NCBI RefSeq assembly: GCF_026250525.1
Contig: NZ_CP111043.1
Coordinates: forward strand, 2,837,501 to 2,901,500
Length of the DNA stretch: 64,000 nucleotides
Origin: Chondrinema litorale
Lineage (GTDB): Bacteria; Bacteroidota; Bacteroidia; Cytophagales; Flammeovirgaceae
Direction: 5' to 3'
The translations under genes were made by a program, and so were the position numbers. This document shows positions 52,670 through 63,111 of this stretch, piece by piece. Position 1 is the first letter of the stretch. Every line of letters begins with the position of its first letter. The notes beneath the pieces are model-generated. The model saw nothing but the letters and a program-made list of their open reading frames with translations, was not told where the DNA came from and did not search any database.

Positions 52670-55600
52670 ATGAGCTTATCATCAGTCAGCATATCCAGAC
52701 CAGTTTTTACCATTGTACTTTCGATAGTAATTATCATTTTTGGTGTAATTGGTTTTAACCTTTTGGGTATTAGAGAGTACCCAAGTGTAGATCCGCCAAT
52801 TATTACAGTATCGGCTTCTTATACTGGTGCGAATGCCGATATTATTGAATCTCAAATTACCGAACCGCTAGAAGAAGCAATTAATGGGATTGCTGGTATT
52901 AGAACAATTACGTCTGTAAGTAAAGACGGAGCAAGTACAATTACTGTAGAGTTTGAGCTTGATGTTGATCTCGAAACTGCGGCAAATGATGTAAGAGATA
53001 AAGTTTCGGGAGCTGTAAGACACCTTCCTGCAGATATGGATGCACCATCTGTAAGAAAAGCAGATGCAGATGCAAGTCCTATTATGTTTATTACCATTCA
53101 GTCTGATGAAAGAAGTTTGTTAGAAATATCAGATATTGGAGTAAATATTTTTAAAGAAAGATTACAGACTGTACCGGGTATTAGTTCTATCTCGGTTTAT
53201 GGAGAAAGAGAATACTCCATGCGTTTGTGGTTAGATCCAGCTAGGCTTTCTGCTTATGGTATTACTCCATTAGATATAAAAAATGTACTAGATAAAGAAA
53301 ATGTGGAATTGCCTTCTGGTTTTGTAGAAGGAACTAATACAGAACTAAGTATTAGAACACTTGGTCGTCTTAATACACCAGAAGAATATAATAATCTTGT
53401 AATTAAAGAAGAGGCAAGTAGAGTAATTAGGTTTAGAGATATTGGCCGTGCAGAGTTGGGTGCGCTAAACGAAAAAACATTATTAAGATATAATGGTGAG
53501 CCAATGGTAGTGAATGCCATTGTTCCACAACCGGGTTCAAATCATATTGAAATTGCAGATGGTATTTATGCAAGACTTGAGCAAATCTCTAAAGATTTAC
53601 CAGCAGATGTTCACTGGGATATTAGCTTTGATGCTACTAGATATATTAGAGAATCTATTCTAGAAGTACAGCAAACAATTGGTTTGGCATTTATACTGGT
53701 TGTATTAATTATTTTCCTCTTCTTAAGAGATTGGAGAACCACAATTATTCCTGTATTAGTTATTCCTATTTCATTAACAGGTACTTTCTTTATACTTTAT
53801 ATTTTAGGTTATTCTATCAATGTATTAACCTTATTAGGAGTGGTACTTGCCATTGGTTTGGTGGTTGATGATGCCATTGTAGTTTTGGAAAACATATATT
53901 CCAAAATTGAAAAAGGAATGCAGCCACTCGAAGCAGGTTTTAAAGGTTCTGAGGAAATCTTTTTTGCTGTAATCTCTACTACTGTCGCGCTTGTTGCGGT
54001 ATTTATGCCTATTTTATTTTTGGAAGGTATTACTGGTAGACTATTTAAAGAGTTTGGTATTACGATCGCATCCGCTGTAATTATTTCTTCATTTGTAGCA
54101 TTAACCTTAACACCAATGCTTTCTTCAAGAATATTGAAGAAAAGAAAAAGACAAACTTGGATGTATAGAGTTACAGAGCCGTTTTTTGAGAAATTAACGG
54201 AAGTTTATAAAAACTCTCTGGAATCTTTTATGAAAGTAAGATGGCTGTCTTTTGTATTTATCATACTATCGTTTGTTGGTATTTACTTTTTGCAACAAAA
54301 CATCAAACAAGAGCTTGCTCCATTAGAAGATCGATCAGGCGGTCGTATGTCTGCCTCAGGGCCAGAAGGAGCATCTTTTGAGTATATGGATCAATATGTA
54401 CAGAGTTTAATTAAAATTGTTCAGGAAGAAACACCAGAATTGGTAGGCTTAGTTACTGTAACTTCTCCCGGACACGGTTCTTCATCATCTGTAAATACTG
54501 CATCTGCAAGATTAGTACTTGCTCCTCCATCAGAGCGAACAGCATCACAATCAGAAATTATAGATAGATTAAATAGTAAGCTGAAGTATTTAACAGATGC
54601 CAGAGGTTCATTCACCCAAGAACAAACAATTGGTAATAGAAGGGCGAGGTATCCTGTCCAGTTTGTTATCCAGGCAAATACTCTTGAAAAACTAAAAGGT
54701 GTATTAGAAACTTTTGAGTTAGAGGCTTCAAATAATCCGGCATTTAACTTTGTAGATGTAAACCTAAAATTTACAAAACCAGAATTGATAATTAATATCA
54801 ATCGAGAAAAGGCTAACGACTTAGGTGTGTCTATAGCAGATGTTGCTCAAACACTTCAATTAGGTATAAGTGGTCAGCGTTTCGGTTATTTCATGAAAAA
54901 TGGTAAACAGTATGAAATTATAGGTCAGGTTAATAGAGAAGACAGAAACGATCCTGTAGATATAAAATCACTTTTCGTGAAAAACGATGAAGGAAATCTA
55001 ATTCAGCTAGATAACCTGATAGAAACAAACGAGCAAAGTACTCCACCTCAATTGTACAGATACAATAGGTATGTAGCAGCTACAGTGTCAGCTACATTAA
55101 GTCCGGGATATTCAATTGGCGACGGTATTGATGCCATGGAAGGTATCGCAGATAAAGTATTAGATGATTCTTTTTCTACTTCGCTAGATGGTACATCAAA
55201 AGACTTTAAAGAAAGTTCATCTAGTATCATATTCGCTTTTTTACTTGCATTGATACTGGTTTACTTAGTACTAGCTGCACAGTTTGAAAGCTTTAGAGAT
55301 CCGCTTATCATCATGTTTACAGTTCCATTAGCATTAGCTGGGGCATTGTTTTCACTTTGGTATTATGGAGAAACGATAAATGTATTTAGCCAGATTGGTA
55401 TTATTATGCTAATTGGTCTTGTAACTAAGAATGCTATTCTGATTGTAGAATTTGCTAATCAGAAAAAAGCTGGTGGTTTAAATAGAGTGGCAGCAGTAGT
55501 AGAGGCTTCTTCTTTGAGATTTAGAGCTATTTTAATGACAGCTCTCTCTACTGTACTTGGTATCTTACCAATTGCTTTAGCATTAGGAGCCGGTTCAGAA

Positions 55601-55762
55601 AGTCGTGTTTCTATGGGTATTGCAGTAGTAGGTGGAATGATGTTTTCTACACTTCTTACGCTTTATGTAATTCCGGCAGTTTACTCTTACATCTCAGGTA
55701 AAACTAAGAGAATTGTTGATATTGACGAGATCAATAAAAAATTAAAAGAATTGAGTGTTTAA
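52670..55762 (+). CDS. RND-family efflux pump (AcrB/HAE1 type)
   Basis: A 1030-residue inner-membrane pump with twelve helices and two large periplasmic loops. The proton-relay residues are present: the Asp pair in helix 4 (AIGLVVDDAIVVLENI) and Lys in helix 10 (IGLVTKNAILIVEFANQ). The N-terminus SVSISRPVFTIVLSIVIIIFG and GIREYPSVDPPIITV are typical of hydrophobe/amphiphile exporters of the MexF/AcrB group. Drugs or envelope lipids are possible substrates. It forms a two-gene operon with the adaptor, closed by a terminator at 55929. Confidence 0.95.
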   Translation: MSLSSVSISRPVFTIVLSIVIIIFGVIGFNLLGIREYPSVDPPIITVSASYTGANADIIESQITEPLEEAINGIAGIRTITSVSKDGASTITVEFELDVDLETAANDVRDKVSGAVRHLPADMDAPSVRKADADASPIMFITIQSDERSLLEISDIGVNIFKERLQTVPGISSISVYGEREYSMRLWLDPARLSAYGITPLDIKNVLDKENVELPSGFVEGTNTELSIRTLGRLNTPEEYNNLVIKEEASRVIRFRDIGRAELGALNEKTLLRYNGEPMVVNAIVPQPGSNHIEIADGIYARLEQISKDLPADVHWDISFDATRYIRESILEVQQTIGLAFILVVLIIFLFLRDWRTTIIPVLVIPISLTGTFFILYILGYSINVLTLLGVVLAIGLVVDDAIVVLENIYSKIEKGMQPLEAGFKGSEEIFFAVISTTVALVAVFMPILFLEGITGRLFKEFGITIASAVIISSFVALTLTPMLSSRILKKRKRQTWMYRVTEPFFEKLTEVYKNSLESFMKVRWLSFVFIILSFVGIYFLQQNIKQELAPLEDRSGGRMSASGPEGASFEYMDQYVQSLIKIVQEETPELVGLVTVTSPGHGSSSSVNTASARLVLAPPSERTASQSEIIDRLNSKLKYLTDARGSFTQEQTIGNRRARYPVQFVIQANTLEKLKGVLETFELEASNNPAFNFVDVNLKFTKPELIININREKANDLGVSIADVAQTLQLGISGQRFGYFMKNGKQYEIIGQVNREDRNDPVDIKSLFVKNDEGNLIQLDNLIETNEQSTPPQLYRYNRYVAATVSATLSPGYSIGDGIDAMEGIADKVLDDSFSTSLDGTSKDFKESSSSIIFAFLLALILVYLVLAAQFESFRDPLIIMFTVPLALAGALFSLWYYGETINVFSQIGIIMLIGLVTKNAILIVEFANQKKAGGLNRVAAVVEASSLRFRAILMTALSTVLGILPIALALGAGSESRVSMGIAVVGGMMFSTLLTLYVIPAVYSYISGKTKRIVDIDEINKKLKELSV

Positions 55763-55928
55763 TGAGATTTTAAAATGAATCATGTCGATAACTTTATAAT
55801 GGTTATCGAAGAAAAGATATACTAAACCGAATTAATTGCTTTGTTAAACCCGAAAACCCTAATATTGATATACACATTTTATATGTGGTAAAAATTTTAA
55901 GGATTATTTGGTTTAATTGTTAAAGCAT

Positions 55929-55967
55929 ACAGAGCTTCTTCTTTTTAAGGGGAAGCTCTGTTATTTT
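55929..55967 (+). terminator. Intrinsic terminator of the RND operon
   Basis: ACAGAGCTTC (55929-55938) and GAAGCTCTGT (55952-55961) form a perfect 10-bp stem with a 13-base loop followed by TATTTTT, about 165 bases after the pump stop. Confidence 0.88.
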
Positions 55968-56041
55968 TAGGCAAAATATATTTTCATGGAACTTTAGTTA
56001 ATTGAATTTTTTTCCTTTCTGGGAGTACTATAATTTTACTT

Positions 56042-59000
56042 ATGAAGTCTGGATTTACCATTCTGTTTTTCATCTTTATTACAGCTATTAATGCCTTTTC
56101 TCAAGTAGAGAATTCAGAACTTGCTACCGGAAGTATTTATAAAATTGCTGTAACAGAAGATGGTGTTTATAAAATTGATGCTACTGTACTTGAGCAATTG
56201 GGAATTAATGCAAGTTCAACAGAGCCAGAAAATATAAGACTACTTGGGTATGGAACTGGTATGTTACCACAGGCAAATAGTGCAATAAGATATGAAGATT
56301 TGCCTGAAAATCCGGTAAAAGTAGTAGGAGGTGGAGATGGTGGTTTTAGCTCTTCAGATTATATCCTATTTTTTGGGCGAGGCGCTTATAAAATTTATTA
56401 CGATAGTGTGAGTGAGCTCTTTCAACACGAAATGAATTTGTATGCTGATACAAACTACTACTTTTTAAAAATTGATTCAGAACCTTCCTTAAAAATTCAG
56501 ACTGTAGAAGAAAACTCAGCAGCTTCTGCAACAATTACTCATTATGATGAAATAATCCATCATGAACTTGATGAAACCAACTTGCTCAATATTTCTTCGA
56601 ATATGGGTGGTTCAGGCTCAGGTTCTGGGCGCAGATGGTTTGGTGAAAGATTTGATTTTCTTTTAAATTATGATTTTAGTTATGAGGTAGAAGGGATAAA
56701 AGAAAACTCGGAAATTAATTTGACTGCTGCTTTATTATCAACTTCACCTAATGGAGGAGAATTCGAAATTTCTTATAATGGAAACAGAATTGGCAATGTA
56801 TCTCTTGATGCGATTACTACAAATACCTATGGCGTAAAAGGACGACTTTCTGAAAAGACTTACAATTTCACAGCGAATAATATATCGAGCTTAGATGTGT
56901 CTTTTGAGTTTGATAAAAGTACAAGCTCAAGTAAAGATGCAGGTTATATTGATTATTTTACAATTCAATATTTGAGAAAGAATGCCATTTATAATTCTCA
57001 AACGATCTTGCGATCTTCAGAAAGCCTACAATACAATTACTCTAAGTTTTCATTCTCAGGTATAACTAGCGATTTTGAAGTTTGGAATGTCACTAACCCA
57101 GAAAATGTTTTTCAGGTTAGTCTTAAGAAAGAGAGTAATTCTACGAGCTTTGTTGCCAATACAGAAACTATTCAAGAATTTGTCGCCTTTGATGGGGCTG
57201 AGTTTAAAAGTCCTGTGGCAATAGGGCAAGTTACAAATCAAAACCTCCATAATCTTGGTGCTGCAAATCTAATTATTGTAACAGTTGAGGATTTTAGACA
57301 GCAAGCAAATCGATTAGCAGATTTCAGAAAGTCTAATGATAATCTTAGTTCTCATCTAGTTACAACTGACGAGATTTATAATGAGTTTTCTTCTGGCAGG
57401 CAAGATATTACTGCAATTAGAGATTTTATCAAGTTTATTTACGATAAAAGCTCAGGGTCAGATTCTTTAAAATATGTGTTATTATTTGGTGATGGCAGTT
57501 ACGATTATAAAAACCGAACTGATGAAACCAAAGATGGCAATCTTATTCCAGTTTATGAATCGTATGAGTCTTTATACATGATAAACTCTTATTCATCTGA
57601 CGACTTTTTTGGTTTTATGGATGAAGATGAAGGAGAGTGGTTAGAAAGTAGTGCCGAATCTTCAGATTTAGAATTGGGTATAGGTAGACTTCCAGTTAAT
57701 ACTTTAACTGAAGCTCAAAATTTAGTTGATAAGTTAATCAGGTATAGCAGTTCAAAAGAAACACTAGGTAATTGGCGAGATAAAGTGGTGTTGGTTGCAG
57801 ATGATGGTGATGCGAACACCCATCAGAATCAGGCAGATAGTTTAGGTGTGCTAATCAATAAGAATTACGAAGTATTTAACGTCAATAGAGTTTTTGTTGA
57901 TGCATACCCACAAATTGTCTCTTCAACTACTGGTAAAACATTATCACCAGTAGTGAGGGCAGAAATTAATAAGAAAATTGATAGTGGGGTTTTAATCATG
58001 AATTATAGTGGGCATGGTGCAGAATCTGGCTGGGCAGACGAGCAAATTCTAACAGATGGGCAAATTGTAAATTGGGAAAATACGTATAAAATGCCACTTT
58101 TTGTGACCGCAACGTGTGAGTTTGGTAGATACGATAACCCTAACTTAACTTCAGGAGCTGAGTATGCCATTTTAAATGCGAACGGTGGAGCTATTGCACT
58201 TGTAACTACCACTAGACCTGTTTATTCTCACAGCAATTTCGAGTTAAATAATGCATTTTACAATGCCGTATTTGAGCCAATAAATGGAGAAATGCCCCGC
58301 TTGGGAGATATCCAAAGAAAAACAAAAAATGAAAGTTTATCTGGTGTAAGTAATAGAAACTTTTCTTTGTTAGGTGATCCATCTATGATGTTGGCCTATC
58401 CAGAAGATGAAGTGACTATTACTTCAATAAAAAATAAAAACCAAGAAGAAACTGATACACTAAAAGCCTTAGATTATATTCAAATTGAGGGCGAGGTAAG
58501 AAGAGATAATTCACTGGCAAGTAATTTTGAAGGAGTGGCGGATATTACAGTTTATGATAAACCTTCCACAATTACCACCTACGGAGACGAAGGCTCCAAT
58601 ACAGTAATGGAGTTTGAAGATCAGCGAACAATTATTTACAAGGGAACTGCAACAGTAACTAATGGCAAGTTTAAGTCTGCATTTGTAGTGCCTAAAGATA
58701 TTTCCTATGCTTTCGATTTTGGTAAGATAAGTATCTATGCACAAGATACTACAAACTTTAGAGATGCATCTGGTGATGTGAGTGATTTAATTATTGGAGG
58801 TACTGCTTCATACGATTCGGATAATGAATCACCAGAGCTTACAGTTTATTTGGAAGATGAAAGTTTTGAAAATGGTAGCATTGTGCCTGCAAATACAACT
58901 TTATATGCTGATGTTTTTGATGAAAATGGTATAAATATAACCGGTAATGGCATTGGCCACGATATCACAGCAGTATTAGATGGTGAAACAGAATATGAGT

Positions 59001-59479
59001 TAAATGATTATTTTTATAGTGAGATTGATGATTATCAGAATGGATATCTCTCTTTTCCACTAGACGAACTCGAGGTTGGTCAGCATAATTTAACTATGAA
59101 AGTTTGGGATAACTATAATAATTCTACAGAAAAAACTATAGAGTTTAAGGTAGTTGATACTGATGAAGGATTTGTTTTTAATTTGGTGAGTTCACCAAAC
59201 CCTTTTAGTACTGCTACAACTCTTTCTTTCTTTAACGCTTTATCTGGAGAAGAGCTGAAAATTGATGTAACCGTTTATGATGCTACTGGAAAATTGGTAA
59301 ATTCTTTCAATAATAGTATAACTAATAGTCCATCAAATGTTAATATTGCAGAATGGAACGGTTCTAGCTTTGACAGAAAAAAAGTAAAGGGTGGATTATA
59401 TATTTTTAAAGTTTACCTTTACTATCCAAAAAGTGGACAAACTTATAATGGCATAATAAAGGTTTTTTATCAAGGTTAA
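56042..59479 (+). CDS. porU: Type IX secretion sortase PorU (C25 peptidase family)
   Basis: An 1145-residue protein with a signal peptide ending in NAFSQ (residue 21). After a beta-rich N-terminal part comes a gingipain-like C25 domain (about 410-790), with His658 in NYSGHGAESGWADE and Cys692 in TATCEFGRYDNPN. C-terminal domains end in a T9SS-type sorting domain (about 1060-1145: SPNPFSTATTLSF, YDATGKLVNSF, KVKGGLYIFKV). PorU cleaves the C-terminal signal of T9SS cargo at the cell surface and transfers the cargo to A-LPS. The neighbour porV encodes its shuttle partner. Confidence 0.93.
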   Translation: MKSGFTILFFIFITAINAFSQVENSELATGSIYKIAVTEDGVYKIDATVLEQLGINASSTEPENIRLLGYGTGMLPQANSAIRYEDLPENPVKVVGGGDGGFSSSDYILFFGRGAYKIYYDSVSELFQHEMNLYADTNYYFLKIDSEPSLKIQTVEENSAASATITHYDEIIHHELDETNLLNISSNMGGSGSGSGRRWFGERFDFLLNYDFSYEVEGIKENSEINLTAALLSTSPNGGEFEISYNGNRIGNVSLDAITTNTYGVKGRLSEKTYNFTANNISSLDVSFEFDKSTSSSKDAGYIDYFTIQYLRKNAIYNSQTILRSSESLQYNYSKFSFSGITSDFEVWNVTNPENVFQVSLKKESNSTSFVANTETIQEFVAFDGAEFKSPVAIGQVTNQNLHNLGAANLIIVTVEDFRQQANRLADFRKSNDNLSSHLVTTDEIYNEFSSGRQDITAIRDFIKFIYDKSSGSDSLKYVLLFGDGSYDYKNRTDETKDGNLIPVYESYESLYMINSYSSDDFFGFMDEDEGEWLESSAESSDLELGIGRLPVNTLTEAQNLVDKLIRYSSSKETLGNWRDKVVLVADDGDANTHQNQADSLGVLINKNYEVFNVNRVFVDAYPQIVSSTTGKTLSPVVRAEINKKIDSGVLIMNYSGHGAESGWADEQILTDGQIVNWENTYKMPLFVTATCEFGRYDNPNLTSGAEYAILNANGGAIALVTTTRPVYSHSNFELNNAFYNAVFEPINGEMPRLGDIQRKTKNESLSGVSNRNFSLLGDPSMMLAYPEDEVTITSIKNKNQEETDTLKALDYIQIEGEVRRDNSLASNFEGVADITVYDKPSTITTYGDEGSNTVMEFEDQRTIIYKGTATVTNGKFKSAFVVPKDISYAFDFGKISIYAQDTTNFRDASGDVSDLIIGGTASYDSDNESPELTVYLEDESFENGSIVPANTTLYADVFDENGINITGNGIGHDITAVLDGETEYELNDYFYSEIDDYQNGYLSFPLDELEVGQHNLTMKVWDNYNNSTEKTIEFKVVDTDEGFVFNLVSSPNPFSTATTLSFFNALSGEELKIDVTVYDATGKLVNSFNNSITNSPSNVNIAEWNGSSFDRKKVKGGLYIFKVYLYYPKSGQTYNGIIKVFYQG

Positions 59480-59573
59480 TTTTTCTTCTAATATTGCCGA
59501 TGAAGCAACTTTACTAAGTTACAGTTTTTATATTACGTTTTTGTTTACATTTTTTATTCTGGTTAAATGGGAA

Positions 59574-59603
59574 TTGTATTTCATTTAATTCAAGCTAACT
59601 TTG
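59574..59603 (+). promoter_or_regulatory. Promoter of porV
   Basis: TTG at 59574-59576, a 19-base spacer, and TAACTTTG at 59596-59603: an exact match to the Bacteroidota promoter pattern, about 50 bases before the porV ATG. It suggests porV is transcribed independently of porU. Confidence 0.65.
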
Positions 59604-59656
59604 TATATTAAATCTGTGGCTTTGGTTTTAAAGTTATTCACTATACAAAATTCATT

Positions 59657-60868
59657 ATGATCTTTAAGAAATTAAGTATTTCGATACTGGCATTCTTTAC
59701 TGGTATTGTTACGCTTTATTCGCAGACTAATCCTTCAACGCCAATTGGAGGGCAGACAGATGAAAGTAATCCGATCGTAACGGCGGTTCCCTTTCTTACT
59801 ATTGCTCCAGACGCCCGAAGTGCTGGTATGGGTGATGCAGGAGTGGCTATCTCTCCAGATGTAAATGCTGCTTACTGGAACCCGTCTAAACTTGCTTTTA
59901 TTGATAACAATATGGGAGTTTCTGCATCTGTTACTCCTTGGTTACAGAAAATTGTAGGTGATATGGCTTTATATTACCTATCTGGTTATAAGAAAATCAA
60001 TAATAACAGTGCAGTGAGTGTATCTATGAGATATTTTGATCTTGGAGATATGCAGTTTACTGATATCAATAGAAATGTAATCGCAGATTTTAATCCAAGA
60101 GAGTTTTCTTTTGATGCAAGTTATGCAATGAAGTTATCTAAGAGATTTAGTATGGGTGTAACCACTAGGTTTATTCATTCTAATCTTTCTGGTGATTATT
60201 CAAATGGGTCATCTAATACAGATACAAAACCTGCAAATTCACTTGCAGCAGATATCTCTGCTTATTATGTAAACGATGAGATTATTATAGGAGGTTATAG
60301 TTCTAAGCTTTCTTTTGGTGGTAACCTAAGCAATATGGGACCTAAAATCACTTATTCTAACGAAGATAATAAAGATTTTATCCCAACAAACTTAAGAATA
60401 GGTACAGCAATTACTACTGAATTCGATACATATAATAAACTTACCTTTGCTTTTGATATCAACAAGTTAATGGTACCAACACCACCAATTACTGATGATG
60501 ACGGGAATGTAATAGCAGGAAAAGATTACAGTGATAAAGGATGGGTAGAAGCTATGTTTTTGTCTGTAGCCGATGCTCCTGATGGTTTAAGCGAAGAGTT
60601 GAGTGAATTAATGTTTGCTACTGGTTTAGAGTATTGGTATAACGATTTGGTAGCAGTAAGAGGTGGTTATTTCCACGAAGCCAGAGATAAAGGAAACCGT
60701 CAGTATTTTACTTTAGGTGTTGGTTTGAGATATCAGGTATTCGGTATTGACTTTTCTTATTTAGTGTCTAAAACACAAAATCACCCACTTTCAGATACAT
60801 TAAGATTTTCATTATTATTTAATATTAATGGAAAATCAGATTCTGCTAAATTAGATTCAATTAACTAA
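59657..60868 (+). CDS. porV: Type IX secretion outer-membrane protein PorV
   Basis: A 403-residue FadL-like outer-membrane barrel with a signal peptide ending in TLYSQ (residue 23). The N-terminal segment PFLTIAPDARSAGMGDAGVA and AAYWNPSKLAF are the PorV signatures, followed by long alternating strands (SVSMRYFDLGDMQF, RFSMGVTTRFIHSN, VAVRGGYFHEARDKG). PorV carries cargo from the translocon to PorU and binds the C-terminal signal. It follows porU by 177 bases and has its own promoter. Confidence 0.93.
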   Translation: MIFKKLSISILAFFTGIVTLYSQTNPSTPIGGQTDESNPIVTAVPFLTIAPDARSAGMGDAGVAISPDVNAAYWNPSKLAFIDNNMGVSASVTPWLQKIVGDMALYYLSGYKKINNNSAVSVSMRYFDLGDMQFTDINRNVIADFNPREFSFDASYAMKLSKRFSMGVTTRFIHSNLSGDYSNGSSNTDTKPANSLAADISAYYVNDEIIIGGYSSKLSFGGNLSNMGPKITYSNEDNKDFIPTNLRIGTAITTEFDTYNKLTFAFDINKLMVPTPPITDDDGNVIAGKDYSDKGWVEAMFLSVADAPDGLSEELSELMFATGLEYWYNDLVAVRGGYFHEARDKGNRQYFTLGVGLRYQVFGIDFSYLVSKTQNHPLSDTLRFSLLFNINGKSDSAKLDSIN

Positions 60869-60886
60869 GAAACATTTTTGATAAAT

Positions 60887-62167
60887 ATGTTAGACAGGTC
60901 TTCTCCACCTGATTTTGTTCCCGTAAAAGATATAAGTTTAACACAGGCTGACTCTCGTGTGCTAGATAATGGTATACGACTACACGCAATTAGTGCTGGT
61001 AGCCAGCCTGTAATTAACTTGCAAATTATTTTTAATGCAGGAAAATGGTATGAGAAAGTTCCTGGAAGTAGTATTCTACTTTCGAAATTGATGCTAGAGG
61101 GGACAAAAAAGTTTAGTGCAGAAGAAATAAATAATTATTTTGAAAGCCATGGAATATTTTGGGAGATAGGTGGAGGAACAGATCACCTAACTATAGATAT
61201 TTATCTGCTTTCAAAATATTTACATAAAATCTCAGAGATAATTACAGATATTCTCTCTAATGCATTATTGCCTGAGTCAGAGTTTGCTACTGTAAAAAAA
61301 CGTCTGACTCATCAATTAAAGATAAATCAAGAAAAAACATCTTATAGAGCAGCTTCACTGTTCCGTACAAATATTTTTGGCGAATCACATCCTTATGGAT
61401 ATGCTTTAACTCCAGAAATATTAAATGGAGTTAATTATCAAGATGTGATAAGCTTTTATGAAAGCCAGGTTAAGAATAGAAATTTTGAAATGCTAGCATC
61501 AGGAGACTTATCTGAAGAAGTTCTTGAGCAGTTGATTTCAGATTTTGCTGGTCTTACTCTAACCGATCCTTTAATTACAGATAAAACTGTAAAAGATCAT
61601 CCGGGAATGAGTTTAGATTCTTACGCTAATCTTTATGAGGAGCGCGACAATAATGTGCAAACATCTATAAGGATAGGTAGACAAATAAATAAAAGAAAAG
61701 ATCTAGATACGATAAAGCTCGAAATATTAAACCGAGTACTTGGTGGATATTTTGGTTCTAGGTTAATGAAAAACCTGAGAGAAGAAAAAGGATATACTTA
61801 TGGAGTACATTCTAATATGGTTTTTCTGAAACATGGAGGGTATTTCTTTATAAACACAGATGTAATTAAAGAAAAAAAGGATGATGCCCTATCGGAAATT
61901 TACAAAGAAATAAGAACACTATATACAGAGGCGATTAGTGAAGATGAGCTTGCACTGGTAAAAAATCACATGGTGGGAAGTTTTATTAAATCCATCAATT
62001 CACCATTCTCGCTGGCAGAGCATTTTAAGACAATGTATTTCCATAAACTTGATACAAATTATTTTAATCATTATGTATCTGAGATTAATAAAGTGAGTTC
62101 GGAAGAGCTTTTAGAAACTGCAAAAAAATATCTTCAAATTGAGCTGCTAGAAATTACTGTTGGTTAA
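60887..62167 (+). CDS. M16-family peptidase homologue without zinc ligands
   Basis: A 426-residue pitrilysin-fold protein. The N-terminal domain shows the M16 layout (LDNGIRLHAI, VINLQIIFNAGKWYE), but the zinc motif HxxEH is absent: the segment reads SSILLSKLMLEGTKKFSA. The C-terminal half has NRVLGGYFGSRLMKNLREEKGYTYGV. Such proteins usually pair with an active M16 partner, which is not in the window. I chose ATG 60887 rather than TTG 60878. It lies 18 bases after porV and may belong to its unit. Confidence 0.82.
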   Translation: MLDRSSPPDFVPVKDISLTQADSRVLDNGIRLHAISAGSQPVINLQIIFNAGKWYEKVPGSSILLSKLMLEGTKKFSAEEINNYFESHGIFWEIGGGTDHLTIDIYLLSKYLHKISEIITDILSNALLPESEFATVKKRLTHQLKINQEKTSYRAASLFRTNIFGESHPYGYALTPEILNGVNYQDVISFYESQVKNRNFEMLASGDLSEEVLEQLISDFAGLTLTDPLITDKTVKDHPGMSLDSYANLYEERDNNVQTSIRIGRQINKRKDLDTIKLEILNRVLGGYFGSRLMKNLREEKGYTYGVHSNMVFLKHGGYFFINTDVIKEKKDDALSEIYKEIRTLYTEAISEDELALVKNHMVGSFIKSINSPFSLAEHFKTMYFHKLDTNYFNHYVSEINKVSSEELLETAKKYLQIELLEITVG

Positions 62168-62205
62168 CGCTCATTTTATTATTTTTACCTTTCTTAAAAG
62201 AATTT

Positions 62206-62234
62206 AAAAAGCTGTAAATTTATTTTACAGCTTT
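62206..62234. terminator. Intrinsic terminator after the M16-like gene
   Basis: AAAAGCTGTAAA (62206-62217) and TTTACAGCTTTT (62223-62234) form a perfect 12-bp stem with loop TTTAT, A-rich before and T-rich after, so it can work in both directions. It separates the porV/M16 unit from aroE. Confidence 0.85.
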
Positions 62235-62278
62235 TCTTTGTTTATTGAAATTTTTACTGAATTAACCAATACAATAAA

Positions 62279-63028
62279 ATGAAACTTTTTGGCCTTATTG
62301 GCTATCCATTGAGTCATTCTTTTTCGAAGAAATACTTTACTGAAAAATTTCAGAAGGAAGGAATCAATGATGCTGCTTATGAACTGTTTGAATTAAAGCA
62401 AATAGAGGAATTACCAGAGTTATTAGAATCGCATTCAAATTTACATGGATTAAATGTAACTATACCATATAAAGAAAAAGTAAAAAAATATCTTGATGAT
62501 ATAGATGCTGCTGCAGAAGAGATTGGTGCTGTCAATGTGATTAAAATAAATAATGGTAAATTAAAAGGGTATAATTCCGATTATTTTGGTTTTAAAAACT
62601 CTCTTATCTCTTTTTTAGATAATAAAGTTGAAAATAAAAAAGCTTTAATCTTAGGGACTGGTGGTGCAGCCAAAGCAGTTAAAGTGGCATGTAAAAACTT
62701 AGCCATTGAATTTTTATCAGTTTCCAGAAAAGAAATAGATGATTCTGCATACATTACTTATCAGGATATAGATAAGAGTTTATTAGAAGAGTATACATTA
62801 ATAGTAAATACAACTCCTTTAGGTATGTCGCCTAAAATCGATACATATCCAGACTTACCATATAGCAAATTAACCAGCCAGCATTATTTGTATGACTTGG
62901 TTTATAATCCAGATGTAACCGCATTTATGCAAAAAGGTCAGGAAAATGGAGCGAAAGTTATTAATGGATTAGATATGTTGATCATGCAGGCAGAAGAAGC
63001 GTGGAGAATATGGAATAATCATCAATGA
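62279..63028 (+). CDS. aroE: Shikimate dehydrogenase
   Basis: A 249-residue NADP-dependent enzyme that reduces dehydroshikimate in aromatic amino-acid synthesis. Seen: FGLIGYPLSHSFSKKYF, the catalytic Lys in NVTIPYKEKV, GAVNVIKI, the substrate Asp in YNSDYFGF, and the nucleotide-binding loop LILGTGGAAKAVKVA. Length is slightly short, as is usual in this phylum. It is followed by a weak terminator and then the STAS gene. Confidence 0.96.
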   Translation: MKLFGLIGYPLSHSFSKKYFTEKFQKEGINDAAYELFELKQIEELPELLESHSNLHGLNVTIPYKEKVKKYLDDIDAAAEEIGAVNVIKINNGKLKGYNSDYFGFKNSLISFLDNKVENKKALILGTGGAAKAVKVACKNLAIEFLSVSRKEIDDSAYITYQDIDKSLLEEYTLIVNTTPLGMSPKIDTYPDLPYSKLTSQHYLYDLVYNPDVTAFMQKGQENGAKVINGLDMLIMQAEEAWRIWNNHQ

Positions 63029-63055
63029 AATTCTTATTTTTGCTAGGTAAATAAA

Positions 63056-63075
63056 AGGAGGGTTCTCCTGCTTTT
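63056..63075 (+). terminator. Weak intrinsic terminator after aroE
   Basis: AGGAG (63056-63060) and CTCCT (63065-63069) pair over loop GGTT, followed by GCTTTTT. Only five base pairs, so a modest terminator. Confidence 0.5.
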
Positions 63076-63111
63076 TAATTTTGCTATACAAATTAATTAA
63101 ACTAAGTCGCA

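Noticed and set aside
54421..54801. 126-codon frame antisense to the RND pump gene
   Set aside because: No domain or start context, and entirely within a certain gene.
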